A stretch of DNA of 64,000 bases from Oceanimonas sp. GK1. Lineage in GTDB: Bacteria > Pseudomonadota > Gammaproteobacteria > Enterobacterales > Aeromonadaceae. Position 1 is the stretch's first letter; each line of letters begins with the position of its first letter. The stretch covers positions 2,621,001 through 2,685,000 of the forward strand of contig NC_016745.1 in assembly GCF_000243075.1 (NCBI RefSeq), written 5' to 3'. Both the position numbers and the translations under genes were made by a program. Under the pieces are notes generated by a model, which was not told the DNA's origin, did no database searches, and worked only from the letters and a program-made list of their open reading frames with translations. Shown piece after piece: positions 56,488 through 64,000 of this stretch.

Positions 56488-57507
56488 ATGAACCGCAAAA
56501 AAATCTACATCGCCTATACCGGCGGCACCATCGGCATGCAGAAATCCGCCAAGGGCTATGTGCCCCTGGCGGGCTTTATGACCAACAGCCTGGCCGCCAC
56601 CCCCGAGCTGCACCGCCCGGAAATGCCGGCCTACCACATCAGCGAGTACGATCCCCTGATCGACTCCTCCGACATGACCCCCGCCGACTGGCAGCGCATC
56701 GCCGACGACATTCGCGCCCATTACGATCAGTATGACGGCTTCGTGGTGTTGCACGGCACCGACACCATGGCCTTTACCGCCTCGGCACTGTCGTTCATGC
56801 TGGAGGATCTCGACAAGCCGGTGATCGTCACCGGCTCCCAGATCCCCCTGGTGGAGCTGCGCTCCGACGGGCGAAACAACCTGCTCAACGCCCTCTACAT
56901 CGCCGCCGAATACCCCATTCACGAGGTGGGGCTGTTTTTCAACAACCGGCTGTTCCGAGGCAACCGGGCCAGCAAGGTGCATGCCGATGGCTTCAACGCC
57001 TTTGACTCCCCCAACTTTCCGCCCCTGCTCAACGCCGGCATTCATATCAGCCTTGAAAGCGGCAAGCTCAGCCAGCCCAGCGGCAAGCCACTTAATGTCA
57101 GCCCTATCACCCCTCAGCCCATCGGCGTGGTGACCCTCTATCCCGGCATCAGCCCCGAGGTCATCGCCAACCTGTTGCGCCAGCCGGTAAAGGCCTTGCT
57201 GCTGCTGTCTTACGGGGTGGGCAATGCGCCCCAGAACGAGGCCATGCTCAAGCTGCTGACCGAGGCCTCGGCCCGGGGGGTGATCATCGTCAACCTCACC
57301 CAGTGCCTGCGTGGCTCGGTAAACATGGAAGGTTACGCCACCGGCAAGGCGCTGGCCGACGCCGGGGTAATTTCGGGCTATGACATGACCACGGAAGCGG
57401 CCCTGACTAAACTGCACTACCTGCTGAGCAAGGGCCTGCCCCCCGAGGAAATCCGTCTCTTGATGGGACAGAGCCTGCGCGGCGAGCTCACCCCGCCGAC
57501 AAGCTGA
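56488..57507 (+). CDS. ansA: type I L-asparaginase (cytoplasmic)
   Basis: A 339-aa enzyme hydrolysing asparagine to aspartate and ammonia. The first catalytic Thr is in IAYTGGTIGMQ near residues 7-15, and the second in VLHGTDTMAFTASAL near residue 90. No signal peptide, so it is the cytoplasmic low-affinity type. It begins right after the sppA stop codon, so translation is coupled. sppA-ansA adjacency is common in gammaproteobacteria. Confidence 0.95.
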   Translation: MNRKKIYIAYTGGTIGMQKSAKGYVPLAGFMTNSLAATPELHRPEMPAYHISEYDPLIDSSDMTPADWQRIADDIRAHYDQYDGFVVLHGTDTMAFTASALSFMLEDLDKPVIVTGSQIPLVELRSDGRNNLLNALYIAAEYPIHEVGLFFNNRLFRGNRASKVHADGFNAFDSPNFPPLLNAGIHISLESGKLSQPSGKPLNVSPITPQPIGVVTLYPGISPEVIANLLRQPVKALLLLSYGVGNAPQNEAMLKLLTEASARGVIIVNLTQCLRGSVNMEGYATGKALADAGVISGYDMTTEAALTKLHYLLSKGLPPEEIRLLMGQSLRGELTPPTS

Positions 57508-57519
57508 TCGACAGGCATA

Positions 57520-57545
57520 AAAAAACCCGCCGAAGCGGGTTTTTT
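57520..57545. terminator. bidirectional terminator between ansA and the cold-shock gene
   Basis: An 11-bp stem AAAAAACCCGC (57520-57530) with its complement and a CGAA loop. It has T-runs in both directions. Confidence 0.9.
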
Positions 57546-57570
57546 ATGGTCTGATATTATCCGAAGATAA

Positions 57571-57774
57571 TTACAGCACCTGGATTTGAGACGCCTGAGG
57601 ACCCTTGGCACCCTGAGCTGGGGTGTAGGATACCTGCTGACCTTCGGCCAGGGTTTTGAAACCGCTGCCAACGATCTCGGAGAAGTGGGCAAACAGATCC
57701 TTGCCACCGTCAGCGGGAGTGATGAAACCAAAACCTTTGGACTCGTTGAACCATTTTACAGTGCCAGTAGCCAT
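57571..57774 (-). CDS. CspA-family cold-shock protein
   Basis: A 67-aa single OB-fold nucleic-acid-binding protein. The RNA-binding motifs RNP1 (KGFGFITP) and RNP2 (LFAHFSEI) are intact. It acts as an RNA chaperone. A sigma70 promoter about 145 bases upstream and a long untranslated leader suggest control at the RNA level, as in cspA genes. Which paralogue (CspA, C, D or E) cannot be decided from sequence alone. Confidence 0.95.
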   Translation of the reverse strand: MATGTVKWFNESKGFGFITPADGGKDLFAHFSEIVGSGFKTLAEGQQVSYTPAQGAKGPQASQIQVL

Positions 57775-57919
57775 GTATACTTACCTTTTTTAAACATATG
57801 AATGGGCAAATGCCCGGAACCGCAATAAATATCAAATAAGGGAAGCGTGGTGACTGAAGAACCGTAAGGGACCAACAATGTACTGATGCTGCGCTGACTT
57901 GAGAATCTTGCTGAGGTGC

Positions 57920-57948
57920 ACTCTACGGCAGTGGGGGGATGGCGTCAA
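57920..57948 (-). promoter_or_regulatory. promoter of the cold-shock gene with a long 5' leader
   Basis: On the minus strand there is TTGACG (57948-57943), 17 bases, then TAGAGT (57925-57920). The transcript would have a 5' leader of about 135-140 bases before the start codon. Confidence 0.7.
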
Positions 57949-57991
57949 ACACTATCGGCAAAATAAGCCGAATAAAATTTATACAACAACA

Positions 57992-58015
57992 AAAAGGCGC
58001 CCGCAGGCGCCTTTT
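57992..58015 (-). terminator. rho-independent terminator of carAB
   Basis: A 10-bp stem AAAAGGCGCC (57992-58001) with its complement and a CGCA loop. On the minus strand it is followed by TTTGTTGTTG-like sequence, just after the carB stop. Confidence 0.85.
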
Positions 58016-58035
58016 GCATTGGGTATGCCGGCGGC

Positions 58036-61263
<3,228 letters not shown>

Positions 61264-61279
61264 GACTCTACCCTACTCC

Positions 61280-62416
61280 TTATGCGCGGTACTTCTGGAT
61301 CAGCTCGATAAAATGGTCAAACAGCGGGGCTGCGTCGTGGGGGCCCGGGCTCGCCTCGGGGTGCCCCTGAAAGGAGAACGCCGGCTTGTCGGTGCGGTGC
61401 ACGCCCTGCAGGGTGCCGTCGAACAGGGACACATGGGTGGCGCGCAGGTTCTCGGGCAGGCTGTCGCCGTCGACCGCAAAACCGTGGTTCTGGGAGGTGA
61501 TCATCACCACGTTGCGGTCCAGATCCTTCACCGGGTGGTTGGCACCGTGGTGACCGTGACCCATTTTCACGGTTTTGGCCCCACTGGCCAGGCCCAGCAG
61601 CTGGTGACCCAGGCAGATGCCAAACACCGGAATGTCGGTTTCCAGGAAGGTCTTGATGGCCTCGATGGCGTAATCGCAGGGCTCGGGATCGCCGGGGCCG
61701 TTGGACAGGAAGATGCCGTCCGGATTCAAGGCCAGCACCTCGGCGGCCGGGGTCTGGGCGGGCACCACGGTCAGGCGGCAGCCGCGGTCCACCAGCATGC
61801 GCAGAATGTTGCGCTTGGCACCGAAGTCGTAGGCCACCACATGGTAGGGCAGCTCGGCGTCGGTGGGCTGGCTGTGACCCTGGCCCAGTTGCCAGCTGCC
61901 TTCCCGCCACTCGTACCGGCTGGCAGTGGACACCACCTTGGCCAGATCCATGCCCTTGAGACCGGGAAAGCCTTTGGCTTCGGCCAGGGCCTTGGCGTCA
62001 TCGAGGTCGGCTCCTGCCAGAATGCAGCCGGCCTGAGCGCCTTTTTCGCGCAGAATGCGAGTCAGCTTGCGGGTATCGATATCGGCAATACCCACTATGT
62101 TGTGAGCCTTGAGATAGTCAGACAGGGTGCGCTGATTGCGGAAACTGGAGGCGATCAGCGGAAGATCGCGAATGATCAGCCCCTGGGCGTGAACCCGGTC
62201 GGACTCTTCATCTTCGGCGTTAGTGCCGGTATTGCCTATATGAGGATAAGTGAGCGTGACGATCTGGCGTGCGTAGGATGGATCGGTGAGTATTTCCTGG
62301 TATCCCGTCATTGACGTGTTGAATACCACCTCACCAACGGCACAACCGTCGGCGCCAATGGCTGTACCGCGGAAGACCGAGCCATCTTCCAATACGAGCA
62401 GCGCTGAGTGATTCAA
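61280..62416 (-). CDS. carA: carbamoyl-phosphate synthase small subunit
   Basis: A 378-aa glutamine amidotransferase subunit supplying ammonia to CarB. It has the class I GATase site [17 protein letters not shown] (Cys nucleophile) and the His/Glu pair in [13 protein letters not shown]. The start is TTG at 62416, five bases after GGAGG, giving [14 protein letters not shown]. coli carA also starts with TTG. An in-frame upstream TTG at 62428 overlaps the ribosome site and is rejected. Confidence 0.97.
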   Translation of the reverse strand: MNHSALLVLEDGSVFRGTAIGADGCAVGEVVFNTSMTGYQEILTDPSYARQIVTLTYPHIGNTGTNAEDEESDRVHAQGLIIRDLPLIASSFRNQRTLSDYLKAHNIVGIADIDTRKLTRILREKGAQAGCILAGADLDDAKALAEAKGFPGLKGMDLAKVVSTASRYEWREGSWQLGQGHSQPTDAELPYHVVAYDFGAKRNILRMLVDRGCRLTVVPAQTPAAEVLALNPDGIFLSNGPGDPEPCDYAIEAIKTFLETDIPVFGICLGHQLLGLASGAKTVKMGHGHHGANHPVKDLDRNVVMITSQNHGFAVDGDSLPENLRATHVSLFDGTLQGVHRTDKPAFSFQGHPEASPGPHDAAPLFDHFIELIQKYRA

Positions 62417-62428
62417 GACAACCTCCAA

Positions 62429-62448
62429 GTTAATTCTTATAAATCAAC
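62429..62448 (-). promoter_or_regulatory. possible ArgR box over the proximal carAB promoter
   Basis: On the minus strand GTTGATTT-ATAA-GAATTAAC forms an imperfect palindrome resembling ArgR boxes. A TATAAG -10-like sequence lies within it. In E. coli the proximal car promoter is covered by ArgR sites; this may be the equivalent. Confidence 0.35.
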
Positions 62449-62522
62449 AATTTACCTGGCTGTCCCGAGTTACAGACAAAAAATTTTACTGCATCTCGGC
62501 TAATACTGGGCAAATTCTGTGT

Positions 62523-62551
62523 ATTTTATCTGGATGCGTCGTTTTCGACAA
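62523..62551 (-). promoter_or_regulatory. distal carAB promoter (P1-like)
   Basis: On the minus strand there is TTGTCG (62551-62546), 17 bases, then TAAAAT (62528-62523), about 107 bases before the carA start. Its position matches the pyrimidine-regulated distal promoter of other gammaproteobacteria. Confidence 0.6.
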
Positions 62552-62817
62552 ACTTTTTTGTGATCCCAGCCACCGAAAGCCGAACAATCGAGCGCTTCGC
62601 GCATAAAAACTCAAAAGGCAAGCATAAAAACAAGGGGAGAACGCAGAACAGGGGAAAAAACAACGACTTGAAACAATCTTTACGCGAAGCTACCGAAAAA
62701 GTAAAAAATACAAAAAAAACACTTACAAAACAAGCAGATAAACCAGACCCATGAAAAAAGTAAGCAACCAGACCGGCCCGCGGGAGCCAGCCTGGCTTCA
62801 GATGGGACAATGACTGC
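62552..62817. other. AT-rich intergenic region between dapB and carAB
   Basis: About 265 bases, strongly A-rich on the plus strand. A lysine-rich frame (62560-62754, plus) and a hydrophobic frame (62526-62810, minus) lack ribosome sites and family matches. It may contain upstream activation (UP-like or IHF) sequence for carAB. No RNA family was recognised. Confidence 0.4.
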
Positions 62818-63657
<840 letters not shown>

Positions 63658-63729
63658 TCATGCGAATGTTGCGCAGTTTGCCAGAATGCGCATCGCTTGC
63701 AAATTACGCCGGGCCAAAAAGCGCCCATA

Positions 63730-63755
63730 AAAAAACCGGCGGCTGCCGGTTTTTT
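63730..63755 (-). terminator. rho-independent terminator of the FKBP gene
   Basis: An 11-bp stem AAAAAACCGGC with its complement and a GGCT loop. On the minus strand it ends in TTTTTTATGGG-like sequence, just after the isomerase stop. Confidence 0.85.
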
Positions 63756-63769
63756 CAGACGCTGCCGGA

Positions 63770-64000
63770 TCAGGCGATCTCGAGCAGCTCCACTTCAAAG
63801 ACCAGGGTGGAGCACGGCGGAATGGAGCCGGCACCCTGCTCGCCATAAGCCAGGTGATGGGGTACGTACAGCTTCCATTTGGAGCCAACTGGCATCAGCT
63901 GCAGGGCTTCTACCCAGCCCTTGATCACGCCGTTAACCGGGAACTGGGCCGGTTCGCCACGCAGCACAGAGCTGTCGAAGACGGAGCCGTCGATAAAGGT
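63770..64000 (-). CDS. fklB: FKBP-type peptidyl-prolyl isomerase, 5' part outside window
   Basis: The C-terminal 76 residues of a FKBP-type isomerase. The visible core is [30 protein letters not shown], then [37 protein letters not shown]. It is closest in pattern to FklB/FkpA-type enzymes. A signal peptide cannot be judged because the N-terminus is missing, so FklB (cytoplasmic) versus FkpA (periplasmic) is not certain. It lies upstream of dapB on the same strand but is separated by its terminator. Confidence 0.85.
   Translation of the reverse strand, partial: TFIDGSVFDSSVLRGEPAQFPVNGVIKGWVEALQLMPVGSKWKLYVPHHLAYGEQGAGSIPPCSTLVFEVELLEIA

Noticed and set aside
62560-62754. Lysine-rich 64-codon frame in the dapB-carA gap
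   Set aside because: GTG start with no ribosome site; composition reflects the A-rich tract; no family resemblance.

Overview
This 64 kb window is a chromosomal segment of a high-GC gammaproteobacterium. The gene content (ppsA/ppsR, queCDE, carAB, dapB, fklB, sppA-ansA, a NAD(P)H nitroreductase of the YdjA type, YtoQ, CvrA, NhaA, SbtA) and the codon usage point to a marine or halotolerant member of the Aeromonadales, such as Oceanimonas, Oceanisphaera or Zobellella. That placement is inference from family resemblance; no database was searched. No rRNA, tRNA, CRISPR array or prophage was seen. The only mobile element is the 3' part of an IS3-family insertion sequence at the left edge.

Layout. 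1-0.83 kb: IS3 transposase end and right inverted repeat. 0.86-3.5 kb: a tight queC-queD-queE-alpha/beta hydrolase operon (7-deazaguanine/queuosine). 3.6-7.1 kb: divergent ppsA and ppsR (PEP synthase and its regulator). 7.2-8.9 kb: an NCS2 xanthine/uracil-type permease behind a strong promoter and a hairpin-rich leader. 9-11.6 kb: ovoA (ovothiol synthesis) divergent from ppnP. 11.6-14.3 kb: a periplasmic amino-acid-binding protein followed by a membrane diguanylate cyclase. 14.5-18.8 kb: pRiA4b ORF-3-like protein, PQQ-type sugar dehydrogenase, YtoQ, a cysteine-less periplasmic rhodanese, CvrA. 18.9-21.3 kb: macrodomain protein, putative zincin, DUF1328 and OsmY-like stress proteins. 21.6-25.7 kb: Na/Pi symporter with a Pho box, methyltransferase, SBF transporter and AraC regulator. 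25.9-27.6 kb: an Lrp-type regulator and a PLP cysteine-synthase-family enzyme with paired operators. 27.6-32.2 kb: RND efflux pair and a small membrane protein sharing an FNR box. 32.2-36 kb: purEK, then a Na+ symporter with a 43-aa partner. 36.1-41.7 kb: low-GC tetR/gst pair with operator, sbtA/lysR, nhaA and a hemolysin-III-like protein. 41.9-46.8 kb: AraC regulator and hydantoinase/oxoprolinase subunits A and B. 47.1-54.5 kb: FUSC, NRDE, periplasmic DNA ligase LigE, MFS, mobA, nitroreductase, fadH. 54.6-64 kb: sppA-ansA, a cold-shock gene, carAB, dapB and the 3' part of an FKBP isomerase.

How it works together. Most genes are housekeeping or stress functions: nucleotide synthesis (purEK, carAB, ppnP), gluconeogenesis control (ppsA/ppsR), ion and pH homeostasis (CvrA, NhaA, SbtA, Na/Pi), and thiol or redox chemistry (ovoA, the PLP cysteine enzyme, GST, nitroreductase, fadH). 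Several regulator-target pairs have recognisable operators between them.

The least explained signals are a three-stem repeat found twice with compensatory changes, the binding-protein/diguanylate-cyclase pair, the structured leader of the NCS2 permease, and a 22-bp-spaced direct repeat upstream of the hydantoinase genes. I saw no single large, clearly novel multi-gene system; the strongest candidates are these small regulatory or two-gene units.
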